A DNA stretch of 64,000 nt. Source: Streptomyces klenkii. GTDB lineage: Bacteria > Actinomycetota > Actinomycetes > Streptomycetales > Streptomycetaceae. The notes under the pieces were generated by a model that worked only from the letters and a program-made list of their open reading frames with translations, searched no databases and had not been told where the DNA came from. A program made the position numbers and the translations under genes. The stretch spans positions 186,001 to 250,000 of the forward strand of contig NZ_RBAM01000002.1 of NCBI RefSeq assembly GCF_003626645.1, given 5' to 3'. Shown here piece after piece: positions 55,937-64,000 of the stretch (positions within the stretch are counted from its first letter, which is position 1; every line of letters starts with the position of its first letter).

Positions 55937-58900
55937 GTGAGCTCCTCCCCGCCTTCCGGCTCGACCCGGCCGCAGCGCCCGCAGGCACGGCAGCCCTCCC
56001 AGGGCGCCTACCGCCTCGTGCGCACCCGGCCGGGCCCCACGGCCCTTCCTCAGCTGGACGCGCGCCAGCGCGCCGTGGTTGAGCACGCGGGCGGGCCCCT
56101 GCTCGTCCTCGCCGGGCCCGGCACGGGGAAGACCACCACGCTGGTCGAGGCCGTCGCGGAGCGGGTGCGCCGGGGCACCCCGCCGGAGCGGATCCTCGTC
56201 CTCACCTTCAGCCGCAAGGCCGCCGTCGAGCTCCGCGACCGGATGGCCGCCCGGCTCGGCGCCGGAGCCGGCGCGCCCCGGGCCACCACCTTCCACTCGT
56301 ACTGCTACGCCCTGGTCCGCGCCCACCAGGACGCCGACCTGTTCATCGACCCGCTGCGGCTGCTGTCCGGCCCCGAGCAGGACGCCGTCGTGCGCGAGCT
56401 CCTGGCCGGCCAGGCCGACCTGGAGCGCGCCGGCCGCGCCCGGGTGCGCTGGCCCGACGAGCTGCGCGCCTGCCTGACCACCCGCGGCTTCGCCGACGAG
56501 GTGCGCGCCGTCCTCGCCCGCAGCCGCGAGCTCGGTCTCGGCCCCGGCGCCCTCGGCGACTTCGCCGGCCGCACCGGCCGGCCCGACTGGGCCGCCGCCG
56601 CGTCCTTCCTCGCCGAGTACCTGGACCTGCTCGACCTGCGGGGCGTCCTCGACTACGCCGAACTCGTCCACCGCGCGGTCCTCCTCGCCGAGCGGCCCGA
56701 CGCCGCCGCCGAGCTCGCCGGCCGGTACGACGCCGTCTTCGTCGACGAGTACCAGGACACCGACGCCGCCCAGGTCCGCCTCCTGCGGGCGCTCGCCGGC
56801 GACGGCCGCACCCTCATCGCCTTCGGCGACCCCGACCAGTCGATCTACGCCTTCCGGGGCGCCGACGTCAACGGCATCCTCGGCTTCCCGCACGCCTTCC
56901 CCCGCCGGGACGGCTCACCCGCGCCCGTCGAGGTCCTCACCACCTCGCGCCGCTCCGCCGCGAAGCTCCTCGAAGCCACCCGGCTGCTCACCCGCCGGAT
57001 GCCCCTCACCCGCCTCCCCGCGGACGCCGTCCGCGCGCACCGCGACCTCGCCGCGGTGCGCGAGGGCGGGAGCGTGGAGGCGTACACGTACCCGACCGCG
57101 GGCGCCGAGACCGACAACATCGCCGACATCCTGCGCCGCGCCCACCTGGAGGACGGCGTCCCCTGGCACGAGATGGCCGTCCTCGTCCGCGCGGGCTCCC
57201 GCTCCATACCGTCCCTGCGGCGCGCCCTGACGTCGGCGGGCGTCCCCGTGGAGATAGACGGCGACGACATCCCCCTGCGCCAGGAACCGGCGGTGGCGCC
57301 GCTGCTGACGGCGCTGAGGGTGGTGGCGGAGGAGGTGGCGTCGGCTACGGGCACGGAGGCCTCCGACGACACGGAGGCTTCTGACGAGGAGCCCCCGGCC
57401 CCCGCTCCCGCGGCCATGGACCCCGAGACCGCCCTCACCCTCCTCACGTCCCCCCTGGGCGGCATGGACGCCGCCGACCTCCGCCGCCTCGGACGCGCCC
57501 TGCGCGACGAGGAGCGCGCCGCGGGCGAAGCCGTCCCCCGCCCCTCCGACACCCTCATCGCCGAAGCCCTGGCGCAGCCCGGACGGCTCGCCGTCCACGA
57601 CCCCGCCTACGCCCGCGGCGCCCAGCGCCTCGGCGCGCTCCTGCGCGAGGCGCGCGCGCTCCTCGCGGCCGGCGGCACCGCCGAAGAGGCCCTCTGGGCC
57701 CTCTGGGACGGCACCCCCTGGCCCGCCCGCCTGGAGCGCACCGCCCACCGCGGCGGCGCCGCGGGCCGCAACGCCGACCGCGACCTCGACGCCATCTGCG
57801 CCCTCTTCGAGACCGCTGCCCGCGCCGAGGAGCGCACCGGCGGCCGCGGCGCCCTGAACTTCCTCGACGAGCTCGAAGCGCAGGACATCGCCGCCGACAC
57901 CCTCACCCGCAGGGCCGTCCGCCCCGACGCCGTGCGCCTGATGACCGCCCACCGCTCTAAGGGCCTCGAATGGCACCTCGTGGTCGTCGCCGGCGTCCAG
58001 GAAGGCCTCTGGCCCGACCTGCGGCGCCGCGGCTCGCTCCTGGAAGCCGACCGGATCGGCCGCGACGGCCTCGCCGAGCCGCTCAGCCCCGGCGCGCTGC
58101 TCGCCGAGGAGCGCCGCCTGTTCTACGTGGCGGCCACGCGTGCGCGCGAGCGCGTGGTCGTCACCGCGGTCAAGGCGGCCGCCGAGGACGGCGACCAGCC
58201 CTCCCGGTTCCTGGCCGAGCTGGGCGCCGAGCCCGTCGACGTCACCCAGCGCCCCCGGCGCCCCCTGGCCGTCTCCGCGCTCGTCGCGGAGCTGCGCGCC
58301 ACCACCGTCGACCCCGCCGCCTCGGACGCCCTGCGCGCCGCCGCCGCGCAGCGGCTCGCCCGGCTCGCGGCCCTGCGCGACGACGAGGGCCAGCCGCTCG
58401 TCCCGGCGGCACACCCGTACCGCTGGTGGGGCCTGCACGAACCGACGCACAGCGAGGTGCCGCTGCGCGACCGCACGCATCCCGTGGCCCTGTCCGGCTC
58501 GGCCCTGGGCCAGCTGGGCACCTGCTCCCTCCAGTGGTACCTGGGCCGGGAGGTGAAGGCCGACGCGCCCGCCACCGCCGCCCAGGGCTTCGGCAACGTG
58601 GTGCACGTCCTCGCCGACGAGGTCGCCTCCGGGCGCACCCCCGCCGACCTCGCCGTGCTCATGGAGCGCCTCGACTCCGTGTGGGACGCGCTCGCCTTCG
58701 ACGCCCCCTGGAAGTCCGCGCAGGAGAAGGAGAACGCCCGCGCCGCCCTGGAGCGCTTCCTGCGCTGGCACGTGATGGAGCGCGGCGGCCGGGCCCCCGT
58801 GGCGACCGAGCACGCCTTCGACGTCACCCTGAAGGCCGAGGACTACCTGGTCCGCATCCGCGGCTCCATGGACCGCGTCGAGGCGGACGAGCACGGCCGC

Positions 58901-59284
58901 GCCTACGTCGTCGACTTCAAGACCGGCAAGGGCACCGTCTCCGCCAAGGAGGTCGAGCGCCACCCCCAGCTCGCCGTCTACCAGCTCGCCGTCGAGCACG
59001 GCGCCGTCGACGACGCCTTCGACGGCGCCCGGCCGCGGCCCGGCGGCGCCGAGCTCGTCCAGCTGCGCCAGGGCGCGGCGAAGAAGGACGGCGGCGACTC
59101 CGTACCGAAGGTGCAGGCCCAGGAGGCGCTCGGCGAGGGCGAGTGGATCGGCGGGCTGCTCGCCGAGGCCGCGGGCCGCGTCCTGGAGGAGCGCTTCGCG
59201 CCCCGCCCCGGCCAGCACTGCTCGCACTGCTCCTTCCGCGCCTCCTGCACCGCCCGCCCCGAGGGCCGGCAGGTCGTCGAATAG
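55937..59284 (+). CDS. adnA: AdnA-like UvrD-family helicase/RecB-type nuclease
   Basis: 1115 aa. The UvrD-type motor has Walker A GPGTGKT (60-66), motif Ia TFSRKAAVELRDRM, DEYQD at 270-274, GDPDQSIYAFRGAD, and the late VTAVKAAAED region after LFYVAATRARERVVV. The C-terminal PD-(D/E)XK nuclease has the GSMDRVE and Asp993-Phe-Lys995 motifs, and QLAVYQLA. Cys863, Cys1095, Cys1098 and Cys1104 are arranged as in 4Fe-4S nucleases. It should pair with the next gene's product to resect DNA double-strand breaks, replacing RecBCD. GTG 55937 has AGGAC 11 nt upstream. Gene order matches Rv3202c-Rv3201c. Confidence 0.88.
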   Translation: MSSSPPSGSTRPQRPQARQPSQGAYRLVRTRPGPTALPQLDARQRAVVEHAGGPLLVLAGPGTGKTTTLVEAVAERVRRGTPPERILVLTFSRKAAVELRDRMAARLGAGAGAPRATTFHSYCYALVRAHQDADLFIDPLRLLSGPEQDAVVRELLAGQADLERAGRARVRWPDELRACLTTRGFADEVRAVLARSRELGLGPGALGDFAGRTGRPDWAAAASFLAEYLDLLDLRGVLDYAELVHRAVLLAERPDAAAELAGRYDAVFVDEYQDTDAAQVRLLRALAGDGRTLIAFGDPDQSIYAFRGADVNGILGFPHAFPRRDGSPAPVEVLTTSRRSAAKLLEATRLLTRRMPLTRLPADAVRAHRDLAAVREGGSVEAYTYPTAGAETDNIADILRRAHLEDGVPWHEMAVLVRAGSRSIPSLRRALTSAGVPVEIDGDDIPLRQEPAVAPLLTALRVVAEEVASATGTEASDDTEASDEEPPAPAPAAMDPETALTLLTSPLGGMDAADLRRLGRALRDEERAAGEAVPRPSDTLIAEALAQPGRLAVHDPAYARGAQRLGALLREARALLAAGGTAEEALWALWDGTPWPARLERTAHRGGAAGRNADRDLDAICALFETAARAEERTGGRGALNFLDELEAQDIAADTLTRRAVRPDAVRLMTAHRSKGLEWHLVVVAGVQEGLWPDLRRRGSLLEADRIGRDGLAEPLSPGALLAEERRLFYVAATRARERVVVTAVKAAAEDGDQPSRFLAELGAEPVDVTQRPRRPLAVSALVAELRATTVDPAASDALRAAAAQRLARLAALRDDEGQPLVPAAHPYRWWGLHEPTHSEVPLRDRTHPVALSGSALGQLGTCSLQWYLGREVKADAPATAAQGFGNVVHVLADEVASGRTPADLAVLMERLDSVWDALAFDAPWKSAQEKENARAALERFLRWHVMERGGRAPVATEHAFDVTLKAEDYLVRIRGSMDRVEADEHGRAYVVDFKTGKGTVSAKEVERHPQLAVYQLAVEHGAVDDAFDGARPRPGGAELVQLRQGAAKKDGGDSVPKVQAQEALGEGEWIGGLLAEAAGRVLEERFAPRPGQHCSHCSFRASCTARPEGRQVVE

Positions 59285-59347
59285 CGCCGGGTCCCCGAAG
59301 AAGAGGGCTCTGACCTGCGGCGATGCGGGTCTGTCAGTGGCGGCCGT

Positions 59348-59353
59348 TAGCGT
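59348..59353 (+). promoter_or_regulatory. -10 hexamer of leaderless adnB-like gene
   Basis: TAGCGT ends 8 nt before the GTG at 59362, and no ribosome site lies between. An internal promoter in the adnA-adnB gap is suggested. Confidence 0.4.
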
Positions 59354-59361
59354 GGTGTGCC

Positions 59362-62300
59362 GTGACCCCGCGCCTGACCGACCCCGAGCAGCTCAAGGAG
59401 CTCCTCGGCATCCCGTTCACCCCGGAGCAGACGGCCTGCATCACCGCGCCGCCCGCCCCGCAGGTCATCGTGGCCGGCGCCGGCTCCGGCAAGACCACGG
59501 TGATGGCCGCGCGCGTGGTCTGGCTGGTCGGCACCGGACAGGTCGCCCCCGAGCAGGTCCTCGGCCTCACGTTCACCAACAAGGCCGCGGGCGAGCTGGC
59601 CGAGCGCGTCCGCAAGGCGCTCGTCGCGGCCGGCGTCACCGACCCCGAGCCCTCGGCCGCCGACCCCGACCAGGCCCCGGGCGAACCGCAGATCTCCACG
59701 TACCACGCCTTCGCCGGACGCCTCCTGAAGGAGCACGGCCTGCGCATCGGCCTGGAGCCCGCGGCCCGCCTCCTCGCCGACGCCACCCGCTTCCAGCTCG
59801 CCGCCCGCGTCCTGCGCACCTCACCGGGCCCCTACCCCGCCCTCACCCGCTCCTTCGGCGACCTCGTCGCCGACCTCCTCGCCCTCGACGGCGAGCTCGC
59901 CGAGCACCTCGTGCCGGCCGGTCGCCTGCGCGCCCACGACCGCGAGCTGCTCGCCGCCCTGGAAGGCGCCCGGCTCACCAACCCCGACCTGCGCAAGGTC
60001 CCCGAGGCCGCCCGCGCCCGCCTCGAACTGCTGGAGCTCGTCGGCGCCTACCGCGAGGAGAAGCGGCGGCGCGACCTCCTCGACTTCGGCGACCAGATCG
60101 CCCTCTCGGCCGAGCTCGCCCGCACCCGCCCCGAAGTGGGCCGCATCCTGCGCGAGCAGTTCGCCGTCGTCCTCCTCGACGAGTACCAGGACACCTCCGT
60201 CGCCCAGCGCCTCCTGCTCTCCGGCCTCTTCGGCGCCGGCACCGGCCACGCCGTCACCGCCGTCGGCGACCCCTGCCAGGCCATCTACGGCTGGCGCGGC
60301 GCCTCCGTCGCCAACCTGGACGACTTCCCCGAGCACTTCCCGTACGCCGACGGCCGCCCCGCCCAGCGCTTCGCCCTCAGCGAGAACCGCCGCAGCGGCG
60401 GCCGCCTCCTCGGCCTCGCCAACGGCCTCGCCGCCGAGCTGCGCGAGCGCCACGCGGGCGTCGAGGCCCTCCGCCCCGCCCCCGGCGCCGAGCGGGACGG
60501 CGTGGTGCGCTGCGCCCTGCTGCCCACCCACGCCGAAGAGCTCGACTGGCTCGCGGACTCCCTCGCCCACCTCGTGCGCACCGGCACCCGCCCCGGCGAC
60601 ATCGCCGTCCTGTGCCGCACCGCCGCCGACTTCGCCGAGATCCAGGGCGCGCTCGTGCGGCGCGACCTCCCCGTCGAGGTCGTCGGCCTGTCCGGGCTGC
60701 TGCACCTGCCGGAGATCGCCGACCTCGTCGCCGTCTGCGAGGTCCTCCAGGACCCCACGGCCAACGCCTCCCTCGTCCGGCTGCTGATCGGGCCCCGCTG
60801 GCGCATCGGCGCCCGCGACCTCGCCCTCCTCGGCCGCCGCGCCCGCACCCTCGTGCCCTACGGCAGCGCCGGCGACGACCCCGAGCGGCGCCTCGCCGAA
60901 GCCGTCGAAGGTGTCGACCCCGCCGAGACGGTCTCCCTCGCCGACGCGCTCGACACCTTCCTCGCCGCCGACGCCCCCGACGACGGCCTGCCGTTCTCCG
61001 CCGAGGCCCGCGTCCGCTTCGCCCGCCTCGCCGCCGAACTGCGCGACCTGCGGCGCTCCCTGGCCGACCCCCTCATGGACGTCCTCCACCGCGTCCTCGC
61101 CGTCACCGGCCTGGAGGTCGAGCTGTCCGCCTCGCCGCACGCCCTGGCCGCCCGCCGCCGCGAGACCCTCTCCCACTTCCTGGACATCGCCGCGGGCTTC
61201 GCCGCCCTCGACGGCGAGACCACGGTGCTCTCCTTCCTCGGCTTCCTGCGCACCGCCGCGCAGTACGAGAAGGGGCTCGACAGCTCCCTCCCCGGAGGGG
61301 AGGACACCGTCAAGATCCTCACGGCGCACAAGTCCAAGGGCTTGGAGTGGGACGTCGTCGCCGTCCCCGGCCTCGTCGACCGGACGTTCCCCAGCGAGCA
61401 GTCCCGCGACTCCTGGACCGCCCAGGCCAAGGTCCTCCCGCACGCCCTGCGCGGCGACGCCGCCACCCTGCCCGACGTTCAGGCGTGGGACAGCAAGGGC
61501 ATGGCCGCCTTCAAGGCCGCCATGAAGGAGCACCAGCGCATCGAGGAACTCCGCCTCGGCTACGTCACCTTCACCCGCCCCCGCTCCCTCCTCCTCGGCT
61601 CCGGCCACTGGTGGGGCCCCAGCCAGAAGAAGCCCCGCGGGCCGTCCGCCTTCCTCGAAGCCCTCCGCGCGCACTGCGAGGCCGGCCACGGCGAGATCGA
61701 GGCCTGGGCCGATGCCCCCGAGGACGGCGCGGAGAACCCCGCCCTGGAGGACACCGGAACCGACCGCTCCTGGCCGCTGCCCCTGGACCCGGACTCCCTG
61801 ACCCGCCGCCGCGCCGCGGCGGACGCGGTGCTGGCGCATCTGGAGCGGCTGGAGAACGGGGCCGGGGCCGAGCCCGGCCCCGCCGACGATCCCGACTGGC
61901 CGCCCCCGCCGGAGGACGAGGACGACGCGGCGCCCGAGTGGCACGAGCCGTACGAGGACGAGCCCCTCGCCGACCCGGACGCGTGGGAGTCCTTGCCGAC
62001 GGCTCGTCCCGAGGCCCCTGCGGAGCCCGAGGCGGCCGGTGGCGGGGCCGCCGTGCTGCCGGGGCCCCGCCGGGCGCCCGGCGCTCCCGTGCCCGTACGG
62101 GGCGAGCACGTCCCCGCCCGCCCCCGCCCCGCCGGAGGCCTGCCCCACCCGGCGCCGGAGCCCGAGGACGTTCCTTCCGGCCCGCCCGGAGGGCACCTTG
62201 TGCCCGAAGAGGCCCGTCTGGCCGCCTCCTGGGACCGGGATCTCGACGCCCTCGCGGGCGAGCTCCGGCGGGCGCGGGCGCGTGAGCGCGACGTCGTCCT

Positions 62301-62907
62301 GCCCGCCGCGCTCAGCGCCTGGCAGCTGGTCAGGCTCGCCGGCGACCCCGACGGGTTCGCGCGCGAGCTCGCCCGGCCCATGCCGCGCCCGCCCCAGCCC
62401 GCGGCCCGCCGCGGCACCCGCTTCCACGCCTGGATCGAGTCCCGCTTCGAGCCGCTGCCCCTGCCGCTGCTCGGCCCCGACGAGCTGCCCGGCGGCGCGG
62501 ACGACGACGGCCCGGGCCCCGAGATCGCCGACGAGCAGGACCTCACGGCCCTCAAGGAGGCCTTCGAGCGCACCCCGTACGCCCACCGCGTCCCCCACCG
62601 GATCGAGGTGCCCGTCCAGCTCACCCTCGCGGGCCGCGTCGTCCGCGGCCGCATCGACGCGGTCTACCGCGAGCGCGGCCCCGAGGGCGACACGTACGAG
62701 ATCGTCGACTGGAAGACCGGCCGCGCCCACGACGCCGACCCCCTTCAGCTCGCGATCTACCGCGTCGCCTGGGCCGAGCAGCACGGCCTGCCGCTGTCCT
62801 CCGTGACGGCCGCGTTCGTGTACGTGCGCGACGGCGAGACCGTACGCCCGCCCGGCCTCCCCGACCGCGCCGGGCTCGAACGGCTCCTGCTGGGGGAGCA
62901 GGGGTGA
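59362..62907 (+). CDS. adnB: AdnB-like UvrD-family helicase/RecB-type nuclease
   Basis: 1181 aa. The motor domain: Walker A GAGSGKT (39-45), TFTNKAAGELAERV, DEYQDTS from 273, GDPCQAIYGWRGAS, and KILTAHKSKGLEWDVVAVPG near 650. A disordered Pro/Glu/Asp-rich linker of about 140 residues (820-965) is unusually long. The nuclease domain has GRIDAVY, Asp1116-Trp-Lys1118 in IVDWKTGR and QLAIYRVAW, but no Cys cluster, unlike its partner. GTG 59362 lies 77 bp after the first gene. The pair should form a heterodimeric helicase-nuclease acting at double-strand breaks. Confidence 0.88.
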   Translation: MTPRLTDPEQLKELLGIPFTPEQTACITAPPAPQVIVAGAGSGKTTVMAARVVWLVGTGQVAPEQVLGLTFTNKAAGELAERVRKALVAAGVTDPEPSAADPDQAPGEPQISTYHAFAGRLLKEHGLRIGLEPAARLLADATRFQLAARVLRTSPGPYPALTRSFGDLVADLLALDGELAEHLVPAGRLRAHDRELLAALEGARLTNPDLRKVPEAARARLELLELVGAYREEKRRRDLLDFGDQIALSAELARTRPEVGRILREQFAVVLLDEYQDTSVAQRLLLSGLFGAGTGHAVTAVGDPCQAIYGWRGASVANLDDFPEHFPYADGRPAQRFALSENRRSGGRLLGLANGLAAELRERHAGVEALRPAPGAERDGVVRCALLPTHAEELDWLADSLAHLVRTGTRPGDIAVLCRTAADFAEIQGALVRRDLPVEVVGLSGLLHLPEIADLVAVCEVLQDPTANASLVRLLIGPRWRIGARDLALLGRRARTLVPYGSAGDDPERRLAEAVEGVDPAETVSLADALDTFLAADAPDDGLPFSAEARVRFARLAAELRDLRRSLADPLMDVLHRVLAVTGLEVELSASPHALAARRRETLSHFLDIAAGFAALDGETTVLSFLGFLRTAAQYEKGLDSSLPGGEDTVKILTAHKSKGLEWDVVAVPGLVDRTFPSEQSRDSWTAQAKVLPHALRGDAATLPDVQAWDSKGMAAFKAAMKEHQRIEELRLGYVTFTRPRSLLLGSGHWWGPSQKKPRGPSAFLEALRAHCEAGHGEIEAWADAPEDGAENPALEDTGTDRSWPLPLDPDSLTRRRAAADAVLAHLERLENGAGAEPGPADDPDWPPPPEDEDDAAPEWHEPYEDEPLADPDAWESLPTARPEAPAEPEAAGGGAAVLPGPRRAPGAPVPVRGEHVPARPRPAGGLPHPAPEPEDVPSGPPGGHLVPEEARLAASWDRDLDALAGELRRARARERDVVLPAALSAWQLVRLAGDPDGFARELARPMPRPPQPAARRGTRFHAWIESRFEPLPLPLLGPDELPGGADDDGPGPEIADEQDLTALKEAFERTPYAHRVPHRIEVPVQLTLAGRVVRGRIDAVYRERGPEGDTYEIVDWKTGRAHDADPLQLAIYRVAWAEQHGLPLSSVTAAFVYVRDGETVRPPGLPDRAGLERLLLGEQG

Positions 62908-62952
62908 CCAGGGCGGACGCCGGGCCGGTCATGGTCACGATGCGTGTCCGGA

Positions 62953-62958
62953 TAGGCT
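62953..62958 (+). promoter_or_regulatory. -10 hexamer of leaderless dipeptidase gene
   Basis: TAGGCT ends 7 nt before the ATG at 62966, without a ribosome site. Confidence 0.45.
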
Positions 62959-62965
62959 CGATGCC

Positions 62966-64000
62966 ATGAGCGAGACTCCGGACAGCGCCGTCCGCGCGTT
63001 TATCGAAGGCCACCGCACCGCGTTCCTCGACGACCTCGTCGAGTGGCTCCGCATTCCCTCCGTCTCGGCCGACCCCGGCCGCGCCGGGGACGTGCGCCGC
63101 AGCGCCGAATGGCTGGCCGCGAAGCTCAAGGAGACGGGCTTCCCGACCGCGGAGGTCTGGGAGACCGACGGTGCCCCGGCGGTCTTCGCCGAGTGGCCCT
63201 CGGGCGACGAGGGCGCCCCGACCGTCCTGGTCTACGGGCACCACGACGTCCAGCCCGCCGCCCGCGAGGACGGCTGGCACACCGAGCCCTTCGAGCCCGT
63301 CGTCAAGGACGGCAGGCTGTACGCCCGCGGCGCCGCCGACGACAAGGGCCAGGTGTTCTTCCACACCCTCGGCGTCCGCGCCCACCTCGCCGCCACCGGC
63401 CGCACGGCGCCCGCGGTCAACCTCAAGCTGCTCATCGAGGGCGAGGAGGAGTCCGGCTCGGAGCACTTCGCCGATCTCGTGCGCGCCCGCGCCGACCGCC
63501 TCGCCTGCGACACGGTGATCGTCTCGGACACCGGCATGTGGTCCGAGGACACCCCCACCGTCTGCACCGGCATGCGCGGCCTCGCCGACTGCCAGGTCGA
63601 CCTCTACGGCCCCGACCAGGACATCCACTCCGGCTCCTTCGGCGGCGCGGTGCCCAACCCCGCCATGGAGGCCGCCCGGCTCGCCGCCGCCCTCCACGAC
63701 GAGAACCTCCGCGTCGCGATCCCCGGCTTCTACGACGGCGTCGTCGAGCTCACCGACCGCGAGCGCGAGCTCTTCGCCGAGCTGCCCTTCGACGAGCAGC
63801 ACTGGCTGCGCGCCTCCCACTCGTACGCCTCCATGGGCGAGGCCGGGTACAGCACCCTGGAGCGCATCTGGGCCCGCCCCACCGCCGAGGTCAACGGCAT
63901 CGGCGGCGGCTACCAGGGCCCCGGCGGGAAGACCATCGTCCCGTCCGCCGCCCAACTGAAGCTGTCCTTCCGGCTCGTGGCGGGCCAGGACACCGGCAGC
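62966..64000 (+). CDS. M20-family dipeptidase, N-terminal part (3' truncated by window)
   Basis: 345 codons are present before the window ends. This is a cytoplasmic M20 metallopeptidase of the carnosinase/CndP-like dipeptidase type. Metal-site motifs are complete so far: YGHHDVQPA, RGAADDKGQVFFH (bridging Asp), EGEEESGSEH (general-base Glu and ligand) and SDTGMW. The insertion VELTDRERELFAELPFDEQ belongs to the dimerisation lid. ATG 62966 gives MSETPDSAVRAF and is probably leaderless. It would split dipeptides, perhaps those imported by the peptide transporter (inference). It follows adnB by 58 bp. Confidence 0.9.
   Translation, partial: MSETPDSAVRAFIEGHRTAFLDDLVEWLRIPSVSADPGRAGDVRRSAEWLAAKLKETGFPTAEVWETDGAPAVFAEWPSGDEGAPTVLVYGHHDVQPAAREDGWHTEPFEPVVKDGRLYARGAADDKGQVFFHTLGVRAHLAATGRTAPAVNLKLLIEGEEESGSEHFADLVRARADRLACDTVIVSDTGMWSEDTPTVCTGMRGLADCQVDLYGPDQDIHSGSFGGAVPNPAMEAARLAAALHDENLRVAIPGFYDGVVELTDRERELFAELPFDEQHWLRASHSYASMGEAGYSTLERIWARPTAEVNGIGGGYQGPGGKTIVPSAAQLKLSFRLVAGQDTGS

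Noticed and set aside
59821..62784. 987-codon antisense frame opposite adnB
   Set aside because: Product is low-complexity Gly/Val/Glu with no motif; it is a shadow of the helicase-nuclease gene.

Overview
The window is a continuous stretch of high-GC actinobacterial chromosome, almost certainly from Streptomyces or a close relative. The signs are: GC-rich codons with G or C in nearly every third position, many GTG starts, GTGA/ATGA stop-start overlaps, GGAGG-type ribosome sites mixed with leaderless starts, and short hairpin repeats typical of streptomycetes. No tRNA, rRNA, CRISPR array, transposase, phage gene or secondary-metabolite cluster was seen. Both ends cut a gene of the M20 metallopeptidase family: the dapE 3' end on the left and a dipeptidase 5' end on the right.

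Layout. 1-4.4 kb: dapE, a LOG-family protein, a FolP2-type dihydropteroate synthase homologue, a DivIVA-domain protein, tag, an enoyl-CoA hydratase and a DUF3117 protein. 4.5-9.5 kb: an O-methyltransferase divergent from an envelope-stress block sigE - zinc anti-sigma - htrA - tatB, preceded by a near-perfect ECF promoter. 9.5-18.7 kb: a hypothetical, DUF1508, mrp, DUF1003 coupled to a PRC/MgtE_N/CBS protein, a lipoprotein, an EamA exporter, CorA and a SUFU-domain protein. 18.7-24.5 kb: DUF6758, PHP phosphoesterase, MarC, a 50-aa protein, NYN, VOC and an alpha/beta hydrolase. 24.7-32.9 kb: a DEAD-box helicase with a long repetitive basic tail, ferritin-like protein, DUF3107, TetR, hydrolase and DUF3152. 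Gene order in the sigE half and in the helicase/TetR/DUF3152/moeZ/adnAB half resembles two Mycobacterium tuberculosis neighbourhoods (dapE to corA, and rhlE to adnB).

33-38.8 kb is a compact four-gene oligopeptide ABC transporter operon, preceded by a possible operator and a 30-codon leader ORF. 38.9-43.3 kb is a tightly overlapping operon: a PelF-like (DUF3492) glycosyltransferase, a polytopic membrane protein, a sugar-nucleotide epimerase-like protein and a spherulin-4-like protein. This recalls Pel and galactosaminogalactan polysaccharide loci and is the best candidate in the window for an undescribed system. Then come moeZ, two paralogous secreted S33-type peptidases flanking a membrane-anchored unknown, a molybdate operon (HTH-TOBE regulator, modA, fused modBC), a large flippase-like membrane protein with a kinase-like insert, an alkyltransferase-like protein, and the adnA/adnB-type helicase-nuclease pair.

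Systems that probably work together are the SigE/anti-sigma/HtrA/TatB envelope-stress block, molybdate uptake (with MoeZ nearby for sulfur transfer), AdnAB for double-strand-break resection, and the peptide transporter. Many intergenic regions carry long perfect hairpins acting as terminators between convergent genes. At least nine genes have a TANNNT hexamer 6-8 nt before the start codon and no Shine-Dalgarno sequence, so they are probably leaderless.
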